A stretch of 64,000 nucleotides of DNA from Gammaproteobacteria bacterium (GTDB lineage: Bacteria > Pseudomonadota > Gammaproteobacteria > Steroidobacterales > Steroidobacteraceae), in NCBI GenBank assembly GCA_005878835.1, contig VBMV01000062.1, positions 1 to 64,000 on the forward strand, written 5' to 3'. Positions 17,696 to 30,209 of this stretch are shown here, in pieces. The position numbers were made by a program, and so were the translations under genes. Under the pieces are notes generated by a model. It ran no database searches. It was not told where the DNA came from and saw only the letters and a list, made by a program, of their open reading frames with translations. Numbering within the stretch: position 1 is the stretch's first letter; each line of letters starts with the position of its first letter.

Positions 17696-19879
17696 TCAGT
17701 ACGTCACGGCCGGCGTGCGGCCTTCACGCGTTCTCTGCAGCGACGGCGCGCGGCGCAGCAGCGCATCGGTCTGGTACATCGGCACGTCCACCAGCGCCGC
17801 ACCCATCGCCGCCCCGGCCTCATCGACCTCCTGCACCGCGTGAGTGCCCTGGTAGCCCGCGGGCCTCAGCGCGGCACACGCCTCGCGCACCTCACGCAGG
17901 ACATCCTCGGAGGACTGGTAGTCGAAGCCCTCGAGACCGAGCAGGTTGCCGAGTACCCGCAGCACCTTCCAGCCCGGCCGCGCCTCCCCCACCGGCGCCG
18001 CCGCCCCGCTGTGGCTCTGCCACAACCCCTCGCAGTTGACGTACGTGCCGGAGGTCTCGGCGAACGTGCCCATCGGCAGCAACAGGTGCGCGACGCGCTT
18101 AATCTCCTCGCTGGCGAACGGGGTCGCCGCGACCACGAACTCGGCGCGGGCGAGGGTGCGCAGGCTCTGGGGAACGAGCGCATCGAGCGAGGGTTCCAGA
18201 CCGCCGAGCAGCAGGTAGGCCCGCAGCGGGCTCTCCAGCATGTCGCGCGCGTTGAGGCCCGCCTGCGCCACCGTCCTGCCGCCCGCCTCGCGATGCGGGA
18301 TCGCCCCGGCCAGATAGGCGCCCGCGGCGTTGCCGCCTTCGGCGAGCCGGCCCAGGGACGCGCCGGTGATCTGCGCCAGCGCCGCAGCGAGCGCGCGCAG
18401 GTCCGCGAACGCCGCGTGACGCGCCGCCAGAGCGCCGAGCCACACGGCGCGCTTTCCCCCGCCGAGCAGCACCTGCGCGGCCGCACGATGCGCCTCGCTC
18501 ACGCGCGCCGCGCCCACCGCGCCGCCGAGCTGCCGGGGCACGGGCTTGCCCGCCGCGGCCGCCGCCGCGGCCACGACCGCCGCGAGATCCGCCGCGAGAT
18601 CGGCCGGCGCGCAGGTCAGGTACGCCTTCACCGGGAACAGATACGGGAAGCGCGCCGGGTTCAGCATCGCCACCTGCGCGCCGCGCAGCACCGCCTTGCG
18701 CACCCGATGCGCGAGAATCGGCACCTCGCGGCGCAGGTTCGCCCCGATCACCAGCAGCGCATCCAGCGAATCGACCTCGGCGATGTGCATGCCCAGTCCC
18801 GGAAACACCGGATCCGCCTGCTGGTCGCGGAAATCGCGCTGCCGCAGGCGGTGATCGACATTGTGGCTGTTCAGTCCCCGCGCGATGCGCCCCGCGAGGT
18901 ACAGCTCCTCGAGCGTGCCCGAGCTGCTCGCCAGGACACCGAGGTCGGGGGCGCGGGCGCGCAGCCCCTGCGCGACCTGCGTGAGCGCGCTCTCCCAGTC
19001 GGTCTCGACCCAGGCGTCCGCGCGGCGCAGCAGCGGGTGCATCAGGCGATCGGGGCTGTATACGCCCTCGTAGCTGAAGCGGTCACGGTCGGCGATCCAG
19101 GTCTCGTTGATCGCCTCGTTCTCGCGCGGCACGACCCGCATCAGCCTGCCGCGCAGCACGTGGCCGAAGAGATTCGTGCCCACCGGATCGTGCGGGGAAA
19201 TCAGCGCCGTGGAGCTCATCTCCCAGGCGCGCGCGCTGAAGCGGTACGGCTTGGAGATGAGCGCGCCCACCGGGCACAGGTCGATGACGTTGCCGGAGAG
19301 CTCGTGATTCACCGTGCTCTCTATATAGGTGCGCACCTTCATGTGCTCGCCGCGGCCGATCATGCCCAGCTCCTGGATGCCGGCGATCTCCTCGGTGAAG
19401 CGGATGCAGCGCGTGCAGTGGATGCAGCGCGTCATGTCGGTCGCGATGAGGGGACCTAAGTTCTCGTCGGGCACCGAGCGCTTGCCCTCGTGGTAGCGGG
19501 ATAGGTCGCGCCCGAAGCCGACCGCCAGATCCTGCAGCTCGCACTCCCCGCCCTGGTCACAGATCGGGCAGTCGAGCGGGTGATTGATGAGCAGGAATTC
19601 CATGGTGGCGCGTTGCGCGCCGATGGCGCGCGCGGACTTGGTGAAGACCTTCATGCCCTCCATCACCGGGGTGGCGCAGGCCGGCAGGGGCTTGGGCGCC
19701 TTCTCCACCTCCACCAGGCACATGCGGCAGTTGGCCGCGACCGAGAGCTTGTCGTGGTAACAGAAGCGCGGCACATAGGCGCCGTGCGCATCGGTGACGC
19801 GTATGAGCATCTCGCCCTTGCGCGCCTTCACCGGCACACCGTCGATCTCGATATTGACCAGCTCATCCGCCATGCTCAT
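17696..19879 (-). CDS. nuoG: NADH-quinone oxidoreductase subunit G
   Basis: Largest peripheral-arm subunit, carrying iron-sulfur clusters N1b, N4 and N5. It has 727 residues, clearly shorter than the E. coli protein (about 908) and like many proteobacterial versions. The N-terminal 2Fe-2S domain has [19 protein letters not shown], followed by the His-Cys motif [18 protein letters not shown] and the 4Fe-4S motif [10 protein letters not shown]. The C-terminal molybdopterin-oxidoreductase-like domain carries no catalytic cofactor in this family. Two ATGs (19879 and 19873) are possible; I take the first. Confidence 0.95.
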   Translation of the reverse strand: MSMADELVNIEIDGVPVKARKGEMLIRVTDAHGAYVPRFCYHDKLSVAANCRMCLVEVEKAPKPLPACATPVMEGMKVFTKSARAIGAQRATMEFLLINHPLDCPICDQGGECELQDLAVGFGRDLSRYHEGKRSVPDENLGPLIATDMTRCIHCTRCIRFTEEIAGIQELGMIGRGEHMKVRTYIESTVNHELSGNVIDLCPVGALISKPYRFSARAWEMSSTALISPHDPVGTNLFGHVLRGRLMRVVPRENEAINETWIADRDRFSYEGVYSPDRLMHPLLRRADAWVETDWESALTQVAQGLRARAPDLGVLASSSGTLEELYLAGRIARGLNSHNVDHRLRQRDFRDQQADPVFPGLGMHIAEVDSLDALLVIGANLRREVPILAHRVRKAVLRGAQVAMLNPARFPYLFPVKAYLTCAPADLAADLAAVVAAAAAAAGKPVPRQLGGAVGAARVSEAHRAAAQVLLGGGKRAVWLGALAARHAAFADLRALAAALAQITGASLGRLAEGGNAAGAYLAGAIPHREAGGRTVAQAGLNARDMLESPLRAYLLLGGLEPSLDALVPQSLRTLARAEFVVAATPFASEEIKRVAHLLLPMGTFAETSGTYVNCEGLWQSHSGAAAPVGEARPGWKVLRVLGNLLGLEGFDYQSSEDVLREVREACAALRPAGYQGTHAVQEVDEAGAAMGAALVDVPMYQTDALLRRAPSLQRTREGRTPAVTY

Positions 19880-19892
19880 GTGCGGGCGCGGC

Positions 19893-21224
19893 TCAGGCCG
19901 CCGCCTGCGCCCCCAGAGAATCGCTCACGATGCTGCGGCCACCGTGATCGATCATGTATTCGAACTCGTGCCGGTAGTGCCTGAGGAAGCTCTGCACCGG
20001 CCAGGCCGAGGCGTCGCCGAATGCGCAGATGGTGTGCCCCTCGATGCGGTTCGCGACGTCCAGCAGCAGCGTCAGCTCCTCGCGCCGCGCCGCGCCCGCG
20101 AGCACCCGCTTCAGCAGGCGGTTCATCCAGCCCGTGCCCTCGCGGCACGGCGTGCACTGCCCGCAGGACTCCGCCATGTAGAAGCGCGAGATGCGCTCCA
20201 GCACCCGCACCATGCAGGTGGTCTCGTCCATGACGATGGCCGCGCCGGTGCCGAGCGCCGAGCCGGCGGCCCTCACCGAGTCGTAGTCCATCCTGGTCTT
20301 GAGCATGATGTCCCCGGGCACCACCGGCACCGAGACGCCGCCGGGAATCACGGCCTTGAGCTTGCGCCCGCCCCGCACCCCGCCGCACAGCTCGAGCAGA
20401 TCCGCAAACGGCACCCCGAGCGGCAACTCGATGTTGCGCGGTTTCTCGACGTGCCCCGAGATCGAATAAATCACCGTGCCGCCGGAGTTGGGCGGCCCAA
20501 GGGAAGCGAACCAGGCCGGACCCTTGCGCAGAATGGTCGGCACGGAGGCGAAGCTCAGCGTGTTGTTGACGGTGGTGGGCGCGCCGTACAGGCCGAAATT
20601 CGCCGGGAACGGCGGCTTGAAGCGCGGCTTGCCGGGCTTGCCCTCGAGCGAGTCGAGCAGCGCCGTCTCCTCGCCGCAGATGTAGGCGCCGGCGCCGATG
20701 AAGGTGTGCAGGTCGAAGTCGACGCCGCTCCCCAGCACGTTCTTGCCGAGCAGCCCCGCCGCATAGGCCTCCGCGAGCGCCGCCTCGAAGCGCGGTACCG
20801 GCTCGCCGAGAAACTCGCCGCGAATGTAGTTGTAGGCCACCGTGGAGTTGGTGGCGTAGCCGGCGATCGCCAGGCCCTCGATGAGGGCGTGCGGGTTGTA
20901 GCGCAGGATGTCGCGGTCGTGGCAGGTGCCGGGCTCGCTCTCGTCCGAATTGCACACCAGGTACTTCTGCACCGGCGAGTTGCGCGGCATGAAGCTCCAC
21001 TTGGTGCCGGTGGGAAAGCCGGCGCCGCCGCGGCCGCGCAGCCCGGAAGCTTTCACCGCATCGATGATCTGCTCGCGTGGCGGCTTCTCCCGCAGCAGCC
21101 GCTCCCACACCTCATAGCCGCCGATGGTGCGGTAGGTGGCGAGCGTCCACGAGCGCTCCAGGTGCAGCGGCTCGAACGCCGCCAGGTTCATCCGCTCAGC
21201 CCAGGTGCCTGCGGCGGCGCTCAT
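19893..21224 (-). CDS. nuoF: NADH-quinone oxidoreductase subunit F (NADH/FMN binding)
   Basis: Binds NADH, FMN and cluster N3 and is the electron entry point of complex I. It has 443 residues from ATG 21224, which overlaps the nuoE stop in ATGA. The NADH/FMN glycine-rich motif [16 protein letters not shown] and the [19 protein letters not shown] segment are present, as is the N3 ligand motif [11 protein letters not shown] with the later Cys in TICAFGD. Upstream in-frame sequence belongs to an antisense reading of nuoE and is excluded. Confidence 0.96.
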   Translation of the reverse strand: MSAAAGTWAERMNLAAFEPLHLERSWTLATYRTIGGYEVWERLLREKPPREQIIDAVKASGLRGRGGAGFPTGTKWSFMPRNSPVQKYLVCNSDESEPGTCHDRDILRYNPHALIEGLAIAGYATNSTVAYNYIRGEFLGEPVPRFEAALAEAYAAGLLGKNVLGSGVDFDLHTFIGAGAYICGEETALLDSLEGKPGKPRFKPPFPANFGLYGAPTTVNNTLSFASVPTILRKGPAWFASLGPPNSGGTVIYSISGHVEKPRNIELPLGVPFADLLELCGGVRGGRKLKAVIPGGVSVPVVPGDIMLKTRMDYDSVRAAGSALGTGAAIVMDETTCMVRVLERISRFYMAESCGQCTPCREGTGWMNRLLKRVLAGAARREELTLLLDVANRIEGHTICAFGDASAWPVQSFLRHYRHEFEYMIDHGGRSIVSDSLGAQAAA

Positions 21225-21757
21225 TTCAGGGCATCCAGAATGCCGTCGAGCGCCGCCGGCGTGAGGTGCTCGTGGAACACGTGATCCACCATCATCATCG
21301 GCGCGCCGGTACAGGCCGCGAGACATTCCTCCTCGCGCTTGAGAAAGATGCGCCCGTCGGGGGTACTCTGGTTCAACTTGATGCCGAGCCGGCCTTCCGC
21401 GTGCGCCACCAGCTCCTCGGCGCCGTTCAGCATGCAGGAGATGTTGGTGCAGATGCTGACGTGATGGCGGCCGCAGGGGTGGGTCTGGAACATCGAATAG
21501 AAGGCCGCGACCTCGTACACCTGGATCGGCGGCAGCCGCAGGTACTCGGCCACCGCATCCATGAGCGCCGTGGTGAGAAAGCCGTGGTTCTGTTCCTGCG
21601 CCGCATGCAGCGCCGCGATGCACGCCGAGCGCGCTCGCCCGGGCGGAAACTTCCCGACCCAGCGATCGATTTCCGCGCGGCTGTGCTCCGACAGCAGCTG
21701 CGGCCTGCCCTCGGGACCGTCGGCGCGCGCCGCGCCGTTGTCAGCTTCGTTGCTCAA
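21221..21757 (-). CDS. nuoE: NADH-quinone oxidoreductase subunit E (2Fe-2S)
   Basis: Thioredoxin-like subunit with the N1a 2Fe-2S cluster. It has 178 residues. The ligands are the pair in [15 protein letters not shown] and the later pair in [12 protein letters not shown]. No ATG or GTG lies in a sensible place; the best start is TTG 21757, with GGGGAA 8 nt upstream. This TTG overlaps the nuoD stop (TTGA), matching the tight coupling seen elsewhere in the operon. Confidence 0.93.
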   Translation of the reverse strand: MSNEADNGAARADGPEGRPQLLSEHSRAEIDRWVGKFPPGRARSACIAALHAAQEQNHGFLTTALMDAVAEYLRLPPIQVYEVAAFYSMFQTHPCGRHHVSICTNISCMLNGAEELVAHAEGRLGIKLNQSTPDGRIFLKREEECLAACTGAPMMMVDHVFHEHLTPAALDGILDALK

Positions 21758-23022
21758 CGGTCGATTTCCCCGAACACGATGTCCTGCGAGCCGATCACCG
21801 CCACCACGTCGGCGAGCATGTGGCCGCGGCACATCTCCTCCAGGGCCGCCAGATGCGCGAACCCCGGCGCCCGGCACTTGAGCCGATACGGCTTGTTGGC
21901 GCCGTCGGATACCAGGTAGATACCGAACTCGCCCTTGGGAGCTTCCACGGCCGCGTAGGTCTCTCCTTCAGGTACTTCATAGCCTTCGGTAAAGAACTTA
22001 AAGTGATGGATGAGGGACTCCATGTCATCCTTCATCTGCTCGCGCGCGGGCGGGCGCACCTTGCGGTCATCGATCATCACCGCTCCGGGATGCGCGCGCA
22101 GCCACTCCACGCACTGGCGCACGATGCGGTTCGCCTGGCGCATCTCCTCGACGCGCACCAGGTAGCGGTCATAGCAGTCGCCGTTCACGCCCACCGGCAC
22201 ATCGAAATCCATGCGCTCGTACACCTCATAAGGCTGCTTCTTGCGCAGGTCCCAGGCAACGCCTGAGCCGCGCAGCATCGGACCGGAGAAGCCCAGCTGC
22301 AGCGCGCGCTCGGGCGACACCACCCCGATGTTGACCGTGCGCTGCTTCCAGATACGGTTGTCGGTGAGCAGCGTCTCGTAGTCGTCGATGGCCGACGGCA
22401 AGCCTTCGGTGAACGCCTGGATGAAGTCCAGCATGGTGCCGGCGCGCGCCTCGTTCAGGCGCGCGGCTTCCTTCTGCGAGCGCCATCTGGAGGCCTGGTA
22501 CCTGGGCATCGCCGCCGGCAGATCGCGGTACACGCCGCCGGGGCGGTAGTAGGTGGCATGCATGCGCGTGCCCGAGACCGCCTCGTAGACGTCCATCAGC
22601 TCCTCGCGCTGCTTGAAACACAGCAGGAACACGGTCATGGCGCCGATGTCCAGCCCGTGAGCCCCGAGCCACATGAGGTGATTCAGGATGCGCGTGATCT
22701 CATCGAACATGACGCGGATGTACTGCGCGCGTTCCGGCGGCTGGATGCCGAGCAGGCGCTCGATCGCGAGCACGTAGGCGTGCTCGTTGCACATCATGGA
22801 CACGTAGTCGAGCCGGTCCATGTAGCCGATCGACTGGTTGAAGGGCTTCGACTCCGCCAGCTTCTCGGTGCCGCGATGCAGCAGACCGATGTGCGGATCG
22901 GCCTTCTGGATCACCTCGCCGTCCATCTCCAGCACCAGCCGCAGCACGCCGTGGGCGGCCGGGTGCTGCGGCCCGAAGTTCATGGTGTAGTTGCGGATCT
23001 CGGCTAACGGTGTGGCGGCCAT
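21754..23022 (-). CDS. nuoD: NADH-quinone oxidoreductase subunit D
   Basis: 49-kDa-type subunit that forms the quinone site with NuoB and NuoH. It has 422 residues. Typical segments: [20 protein letters not shown] with the quinone-site His, [16 protein letters not shown] and [16 protein letters not shown]; the C-terminus [12 protein letters not shown] is exactly as expected. It is separate from nuoC, unlike the fused nuoCD of enterobacteria. Its ATG overlaps the nuoC stop by one base (TGATG). Confidence 0.97.
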   Translation of the reverse strand: MAATPLAEIRNYTMNFGPQHPAAHGVLRLVLEMDGEVIQKADPHIGLLHRGTEKLAESKPFNQSIGYMDRLDYVSMMCNEHAYVLAIERLLGIQPPERAQYIRVMFDEITRILNHLMWLGAHGLDIGAMTVFLLCFKQREELMDVYEAVSGTRMHATYYRPGGVYRDLPAAMPRYQASRWRSQKEAARLNEARAGTMLDFIQAFTEGLPSAIDDYETLLTDNRIWKQRTVNIGVVSPERALQLGFSGPMLRGSGVAWDLRKKQPYEVYERMDFDVPVGVNGDCYDRYLVRVEEMRQANRIVRQCVEWLRAHPGAVMIDDRKVRPPAREQMKDDMESLIHHFKFFTEGYEVPEGETYAAVEAPKGEFGIYLVSDGANKPYRLKCRAPGFAHLAALEEMCRGHMLADVVAVIGSQDIVFGEIDR

Positions 23023-23717
23023 CAGCGCGGCACCTGCGGATCCTTGAGTGCGGGCTCGTAGCGGTGGTCATGGCGGATGACCTTCGGCACCAGCACCCGG
23101 GGTGTGATGCTCACCGGCCGGTACACAACGCGCTGCTTGTCGGGGTCGTATTGCACTTCGACGTTGCCGATGAGCGGAAAGTCCTTGCGGAACGGATGCC
23201 CGATGAAGCCGTAGTCGGTGAGGATGCGGCGCAGGTCGGGATGGCCGCGGAACAGAATGCCGAACAGGTCGAACGCCTCGCGCTCGAACCAGTTGGCGCT
23301 CGCCCACAGGTCCACCACCGAGTCGACCACCGGCTCGGCGGAATCCGGACACCTCACCGTCAGTCGCAGCCGCTGGTTGTGGCTGATCGACAGCAGGTTG
23401 TAGACCACGGCAAAGCGGCCCGCGCCGTTCGGGTCGGGCGGCTCGCTGCGCGCCACGCGGCCGCGGCTGAAACCGGAGCGGGTGGCGCTCGCGGTCTGCC
23501 ACTCGTCGCGACCGTAGTCGAGGTAGTCGACGCCCGCCAGGTCCATCAGCATCTCGAAGCGCAGCTCCGGCGCATCGCGCAGCGTGCGGCACACGGCGAG
23601 CAGCGCGCCGGCGTCGGTCTCGTAGGCCAGCTCGTGTGCGAGCGAGGGTCGGCGGCGCACGCTGCCGGCGAGGTGCGCGTCGACCTTCAGGGCGAGAGCT
23701 TCGTCAAGCTCGCTCAA
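23022..23717 (-). CDS. nuoC: NADH-quinone oxidoreductase subunit C
   Basis: 30-kDa-type peripheral subunit that packs against NuoD. It has 231 residues. Signature segments: [40 protein letters not shown] and PFRKDFPL. The start is TTG 23717 ([10 protein letters not shown]), chosen because GGAGGGG lies 7 nt upstream and no ATG or GTG fits. The 23-nt space to nuoB is one of the larger gaps in this operon. Confidence 0.94.
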   Translation of the reverse strand: MSELDEALALKVDAHLAGSVRRRPSLAHELAYETDAGALLAVCRTLRDAPELRFEMLMDLAGVDYLDYGRDEWQTASATRSGFSRGRVARSEPPDPNGAGRFAVVYNLLSISHNQRLRLTVRCPDSAEPVVDSVVDLWASANWFEREAFDLFGILFRGHPDLRRILTDYGFIGHPFRKDFPLIGNVEVQYDPDKQRVVYRPVSITPRVLVPKVIRHDHRYEPALKDPQVPR

Positions 23718-23739
23718 GCGTTGTCCCCTCCATGTGCGC

Positions 23740-24219
23740 CTATCGGGCGATCGTGCTGGTGCGGGCGATCTTCTTCTGCAGCTGCACGATGCCGTACACC
23801 AGGGCTTCCGCGGTCGGCGGACAACCGGGAACGTACACATCGACCGGCACGATGCGGTCACAGCCGCGCACCACGGCGTACGAATAATGATAGTAGCCGC
23901 CGCCGTTCGCGCACGAGCCCATGGAAATGACCCAGCGAGGCTCGGCCATCTGGTCATACACCTTGCGCAGCGCCGGAGCCATCTTGTTGACCAGTGTCCC
24001 GGCGACGATCATGACGTCGGATTGGCGCGGGCTGGGACGGAACACCACGCCAAAGCGATCGAGGTCGTAGCGTGAGGCCCCGGCGTGCATCATTTCCACG
24101 GCGCAACACGCCAGTCCGAAAGTCATCGGCCACAGCGACCCGGTGCGTGCCCAGTTGACCAGGGTGTCCAGCTGCGTCGTGAAGAAGCCGCGCTGTGCGA
24201 AGCCCTCGGGGTCCTCCAT
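23740..24219 (-). CDS. nuoB: NADH-quinone oxidoreductase subunit B (4Fe-4S N2)
   Basis: Carries cluster N2, the electron donor to quinone. It has 159 residues from ATG 24219. Cluster ligands are visible as the adjacent Cys pair in [11 protein letters not shown], the Cys in [18 protein letters not shown] and the Cys in [14 protein letters not shown]. It follows nuoA by 2 nt. Confidence 0.97.
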   Translation of the reverse strand: MEDPEGFAQRGFFTTQLDTLVNWARTGSLWPMTFGLACCAVEMMHAGASRYDLDRFGVVFRPSPRQSDVMIVAGTLVNKMAPALRKVYDQMAEPRWVISMGSCANGGGYYHYSYAVVRGCDRIVPVDVYVPGCPPTAEALVYGIVQLQKKIARTSTIAR

Positions 24220-24221
24220 CG

Positions 24222-24590
24222 CTAGTCCCACTCGAGCGCTCCCTTCTTCCACTCGTAGATGAACCCGACCACGAGAATCGCGAGGAAGATGCCCATGGCG
24301 AGCAGGCCGGCGAGCCCGATCTTGCCCAGCGCTACGGCCCACGGAAACAGGAACGCGATCTCCAGATCGAACACGATGAACAGGATCGCAACCAGGTAGT
24401 AGCGCACGTCGAATTTCGTACGGCTGTCCTCGAAGGCCTCGAAGCCGCACTCGTAAGGCGAGAGCTTGGCGCGATCACCGTGAAAGCGGGCGAAGTAGCG
24501 GCCGATGCCGGTGCCCAGCACCAGCAGGACCAGGCCTAAGCCGGCGGCAATGACCAGGAAAATCAGGACGGGCAGGTAGTTCGACAGCAT
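24222..24590 (-). CDS. nuoA: NADH-quinone oxidoreductase subunit A
   Basis: Small membrane subunit with three helices and 122 residues. The conserved cytosolic loop [20 protein letters not shown] and the helix [18 protein letters not shown] are present. It is the first gene of the 14-gene nuo cluster, about 90 nt downstream of the tRNA-Leu gene. No clear promoter was identified in that gap, so read-through from the secG/tRNA unit is possible. Confidence 0.96.
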   Translation of the reverse strand: MLSNYLPVLIFLVIAAGLGLVLLVLGTGIGRYFARFHGDRAKLSPYECGFEAFEDSRTKFDVRYYLVAILFIVFDLEIAFLFPWAVALGKIGLAGLLAMGIFLAILVVGFIYEWKKGALEWD

Positions 24591-24678
24591 GGCGCGTTCG
24601 TGGTGCGTAAAAAAGGCAGATCGAACCGCGACCTGCCCCCATAGAGGGTCGGCATTGTAGCAGCGCAGTCAGTCGTTT

Positions 24679-24763
24679 TGGTGCCCACGGTCGGATTCGA
24701 ACCGACACACCTTGCGGCGCTAGCCCCTCAAGCTAGTGTGTCTACCAATTCCACCACGTGGGC
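24679..24763 (-). tRNA. tRNA-Leu (anticodon GAG)
   Basis: An 85-nt tRNA with encoded CCA. The acceptor GCCCACG pairs with CGTGGGC, followed by discriminator A. The anticodon stem CTAGC/GCTAG closes the loop TTGAGGG, giving anticodon GAG, which reads CUC and CUU leucine codons. A variable arm (CGCCGCAAGGTG) and a T-arm with GTTCGAATC make it a class II leucine tRNA. It sits between secG and nuoA, as in many gammaproteobacteria. Confidence 0.97.
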
Positions 24764-24795
24764 AACATCGCAGACTGCGCGGGACGCGCCCCGCC

Positions 24796-25152
24796 TCACT
24801 TCGGCGCGGGCGCCGGCGTGCCAGCCGGTGCGGAGGCTGGCGGCGGCGCGGGCTTGCCCGCGCCCGGCGCCGGTTTGCCGCTGGCGGCTTCGTCGAGGAT
24901 GGTCTTCGGCGCCTCGGTGGCGCGCGTGCCCATGTAGGCCAGCGCCAGACTGTTGATCATGAAGATCGCGGCCAGGATGGCGGTGGCGCGCGACAGCGCC
25001 GTCGTCGCGCCGCGTGCGCCGAACACGGTGCCCGAAGCGCCCGAACCGAAACCGGCGCCGGCCTCCGCCCCCTTGCCACGCTGCAGCAGCACCAGCAGCA
25101 CGATGGCTATGGCCGAGAACAACTGCACGAATGTCAAAATCAGACGCCACAT
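24796..25152 (-). CDS. secG: Preprotein translocase subunit SecG
   Basis: Small inner-membrane subunit that aids SecYEG export. About 118 residues from ATG 25152 ([10 protein letters not shown]; an ATG two codons upstream is also possible). There are two hydrophobic helices around the conserved [20 protein letters not shown] loop. The C-terminal 35 residues are a Pro/Ala/Lys-rich low-complexity tail, as is usual in high-GC relatives. It follows tpiA by about 13 nt, as in E. coli-type tpiA/secG linkage. Confidence 0.93.
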   Translation of the reverse strand: MWRLILTFVQLFSAIAIVLLVLLQRGKGAEAGAGFGSGASGTVFGARGATTALSRATAILAAIFMINSLALAYMGTRATEAPKTILDEAASGKPAPGAGKPAPPPASAPAGTPAPAPK

Positions 25153-25165
25153 CGGCAAAACTCAC

Positions 25166-25924
25166 TCATCCCGGTCCGGCAGCGGCCAGGATTGTCAGGA
25201 ACTCATCCGCCTTCAGCGAGGCGCCACCGATCAAACCGCCGTCGACATCCGGCATCGCGAACAGCTCGGCCGCATTGCCGGCCTTGACGCTGCCGCCATA
25301 AAGAATGCGCGTGGCGGCGGCGATTCTAGCATCCCGGGCTGCGATACGGGCGCGGATGAACTGGTGCGCATCCTGCGCCTGCTCGGGTGTGGCGTTGCGA
25401 CCGGTGCCGATCGCCCACACCGGCTCGTAGGCCACCACGCCCGCCTCGAGCGCGCCGGCACCGCACAGCTCCAGCACCACATCGAGCTGGCGGGCGACCA
25501 CCTCGTGCGTGCGCCCGGCGTCGCGATCCGCCAGCTGCTCGCCCACGCACAGGATAGGTACCAGGCCCTTGGCGTGCGCCGCGCCAAACTTGCGCGCCAC
25601 CAGCTGATCGCTCTCGCGATACAACAAGCGCCGCTCGGAGTGACCGACGATCACGTACTCGCAGCCCACATCCTTGAGCATGGCGGCCGAGACCTCACCG
25701 GTGAACGCGCCCTGCGCCTCCGCGCATACATCCTGGCCGCCGAGACTGAGCACCGAGCCGCGCACCATCCGCCCGGTCTCCTGCAGGTACACGAACGGCG
25801 GGCATACCACGCACGTCGCGGCCGGCTGCGCCGGGCAGTGAGCCAGCAGCTCCTCGATGAGGCGCGCATTCTCGGTGCGCGAGCCGTGCATCTTCCAGTT
25901 CCCGGCAACGATCGCGCGGCGCAT
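25166..25924 (-). CDS. tpiA: Triosephosphate isomerase
   Basis: Interconverts dihydroxyacetone phosphate and glyceraldehyde 3-phosphate. It has 252 residues, the usual length. Active-site residues are visible: Asn-Lys in AGNWKMHG, His in YVIVGHSERR, Glu in VVAYEPVWAIGTG (whose end is the start of mobile loop 6), and the phosphate-binding LYGGSVKAGNA. It is between glmM and secG on the same strand. Confidence 0.97.
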   Translation of the reverse strand: MRRAIVAGNWKMHGSRTENARLIEELLAHCPAQPAATCVVCPPFVYLQETGRMVRGSVLSLGGQDVCAEAQGAFTGEVSAAMLKDVGCEYVIVGHSERRLLYRESDQLVARKFGAAHAKGLVPILCVGEQLADRDAGRTHEVVARQLDVVLELCGAGALEAGVVAYEPVWAIGTGRNATPEQAQDAHQFIRARIAARDARIAAATRILYGGSVKAGNAAELFAMPDVDGGLIGGASLKADEFLTILAAAGPG

Positions 25925-25935
25925 GGACGACCTCG

Positions 25936-25954
25936 GGCGGCCTGGCGGGCCGCC
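25936..25954. terminator. GC hairpin between glmM and tpiA
   Basis: GGCGGCC pairs perfectly with GGCCGCC across the 5-nt loop TGGCG. It lies in the 90-nt gap between the glmM stop and the tpiA start. It has no U-tract, so it may be an attenuating structure or an mRNA processing/stability hairpin. Confidence 0.3.
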
Positions 25955-26014
25955 TGTGGGTTCTCAAAGGGCGCGGGATGATAGCGATGCAGGGGGGGTG
26001 ATGCAACGCTGCCG

Positions 26015-27349
26015 TCAGCCGGCGGCGCCCTTGACCACCGCGGCGAGCTCGTCGGCGGCGGCGCGGGTCGCGCCCTCGTCGCGCCCCTCGACCATGACGC
26101 GGATCACCGGCTCGGTGCCCGAGGGGCGCAGCACGACGCGCCCGTCGCCGGCCATGCGCTTCTCGATGCGCGCCACCGCCTGCTGTACCGCGGGCACGCC
26201 GCTGGGGTCGAAGCGCCCGGCCACCTTCACGTTGAGCAGCACCTGGGGGAACTTCTGCATCCCGGAGGCGAGCTCCGCGAGTGGCCGGCCGGTCTGCTTC
26301 ATGACCGCCAGCACCTGCAGCGCGCTCACCAGTCCGTCCCCGGTGGTGGTCTTCTCGAGGCACAGGATGTGTCCGGAAGTCTCGCCGCCCAGGATGCCGC
26401 GCGTCTCGCGCAGCATCGACAGCACGTAACGGTCACCGACCGCGGCGCGGCGGAACTCGATGCCGGCGGCGCGCAGCGCGACCTCCAGCCCCAGATTGCT
26501 CATCACCGTGCCAATGACCGGTCCACGCAGGCTGCCCGCCTGCTGCAGCGCGCGTGCGATGACGTACAGCAGCTGGTCGCCGTCGACGATGCGCCCGAGA
26601 TGATCGACCATGACCAGGCGATCGCCATCGCCGTCCAGGGCGAGACCCACGTTGGCGCGCACTCCGGGGACCGTGAGCTGCAGCAGATCGGGCGCCATCG
26701 AGCCGCAGCCGTCATTGATGTTCCTGCCGTTGGGAGAGCAGCCGATCGGCACGATCTCCGCGCCGAGATCGGCGAAGATGCGCGGACCGACCTTGTAGGC
26801 AGCGCCGTTGGCGCAGTCGATCACGATCTTCAGTCCCGACAGATCGAGACCCGGCGGCAGCGTGGAGGCGCAGAACTCCTGGTAGTGCGTGCGCATGCGG
26901 TCGGCACGGGTGGCACGACCCAGATCGCGCGAGGCGCGCGTCAGCGGCGGCTGCTCCAGCTCGGCTTCGATGCGCTCCTCGAGCTCGTCGGAGAGCTTGC
27001 CCCCCGATGCATCGAAGAACTTGATGCCGTTGTCGTCATAGAGATTGTGCGAGGCACTGATCACGACGCCGATATCGCAATTGAAGCGGCGCGTCATGTA
27101 GGCGATGCCGGGGGTCGGTAACGGCCCGATGAGCATGACGTCCACGCCGGCGGCCACGAACCCGGCTTCCAGCGCGGATTCGAACATGTAGCCCGACAGG
27201 CGGGTGTCCTTGCCGATGAGTACCGTGCCGCCCGCGGGCGCGAGCACGCGCGCGGCAGCGCTGGCGAGCTGCAGGGCGAAGTTCGCGGTCATCGGATGCT
27301 CCCCCACCCGACCGCGCACGCCATCGGTGCCGAAGTATCGTCGCGCCAT
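26015..27349 (-). CDS. glmM: Phosphoglucosamine mutase
   Basis: Converts glucosamine 6-phosphate to glucosamine 1-phosphate for UDP-GlcNAc, peptidoglycan and lipid A. It has 444 residues from ATG 27349 with AGGGGAG upstream. It opens MARRYFGTDGVRGRVGEHPM. The phosphoserine loop is GVVISASHNLYDDNG, the metal-binding loop DGDGDR is in LALDGDGDRLVMVD, the sugar-specificity loop is GGETSGH, and the phosphate-binding loop is RPSGTEPVIRVMVEG. It follows folP by 66 nt, keeping the ftsH-folP-glmM order of E. coli. Confidence 0.97.
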   Translation of the reverse strand: MARRYFGTDGVRGRVGEHPMTANFALQLASAAARVLAPAGGTVLIGKDTRLSGYMFESALEAGFVAAGVDVMLIGPLPTPGIAYMTRRFNCDIGVVISASHNLYDDNGIKFFDASGGKLSDELEERIEAELEQPPLTRASRDLGRATRADRMRTHYQEFCASTLPPGLDLSGLKIVIDCANGAAYKVGPRIFADLGAEIVPIGCSPNGRNINDGCGSMAPDLLQLTVPGVRANVGLALDGDGDRLVMVDHLGRIVDGDQLLYVIARALQQAGSLRGPVIGTVMSNLGLEVALRAAGIEFRRAAVGDRYVLSMLRETRGILGGETSGHILCLEKTTTGDGLVSALQVLAVMKQTGRPLAELASGMQKFPQVLLNVKVAGRFDPSGVPAVQQAVARIEKRMAGDGRVVLRPSGTEPVIRVMVEGRDEGATRAAADELAAVVKGAAG

Positions 27350-27414
27350 CTGACTCCCCTGCAACCGCCTCCGCAGCCTCGTTCCCGCCCGTCCACCCAG
27401 CGCTCGCTTCCGGG

Positions 27415-28250
27415 CTACGCGGCTTGCGCTCCCCCTTGAACAGCCGCGGCCACCTTCAGTGCCTCGACGGTCGCGGCCACGTCATGGGCGCGAACGATGC
27501 GGGCCCCTGCGAGCGCTGCGATCACCGCGAGGGCGACGCTGCCGTGCACACGCTCCCCGGCGGTACGACCCGTGAGTGTGCCCAGCATCGATTTGCGCGA
27601 CAAGCCGACCAACACCGGCAGTCCGTCCGCGGCAAGCTCACCGAGGCGGCGCAGCAGCGTGAGATTGTGCTCCAGAGTCTTGCCAAAGCCGAATCCCGGA
27701 TCGACCGCCAGGCGCGCGGCGGCAAGCCCGGCGGCGACGCAGCTTGCCACGCGGGCGGCGAGAAACCCCCGCACTTCGGCCAACACATCCGCATAGCCGG
27801 GCGCAAGCTGCATGGTGCGCGGCTCACCTTGCATATGCATGAGGCACACCGCGCAGTCACTCGCCGCGGCCGCTGCGAGCGCCCCCGGCTCGCGCAACGC
27901 GCGCACGTCGTTGATGAATCCGGCGCCCGCGGCGCTCGCAGCGCGCATGACCTCGGCCTTGCTGGTATCGACCGAGATGATCGCGGCCGTGGCCGCACGC
28001 AGCCGCTCGATCACCGGAATGACGCGCCGCAACTCCTCATCCGCGCCGACCGGCTCGGCGCCCGGACGGGTGGATTCCCCGCCCACGTCGATGAGCGCGG
28101 CGCCTTCGGCGGCCATGCGCACGCCCTGCTCCACCGCCGCCCCCAGCGAGAGGAAGCGGCCGCCGTCGGAGAAGGAGTCGGGCGTGACGTTCAGCACGCC
28201 CATGACCACCGGGCGGGTGAGGTCGAGAGTCTTATCGCCGCAACGCAGCT

Positions 28251-28254
<4 letters not shown>
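27415..28254 (-). CDS. folP: Dihydropteroate synthase
   Basis: Joins pterin pyrophosphate to p-aminobenzoate in folate synthesis; it is the sulfonamide target. Motifs: [26 protein letters not shown], and [15 protein letters not shown] start at the in-frame ATG or GTG near 28203-28209 would remove the first beta strand that homologues have before MGVLNVTP. In-frame sequence [17 protein letters not shown] fits that strand, and the only initiator candidate before it is CTG 28254, which overlaps the ftsH stop (CTGA). That gives 279 residues. The product is certain; the CTG start is inferred. Confidence 0.93.
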
Positions 28255-30164
<1,910 letters not shown>

Positions 30165-30209
30165 AGGCTTCCGTCCTCTTAGGCGCGCGGCCTGCGGGCT
30201 CAAAACAAC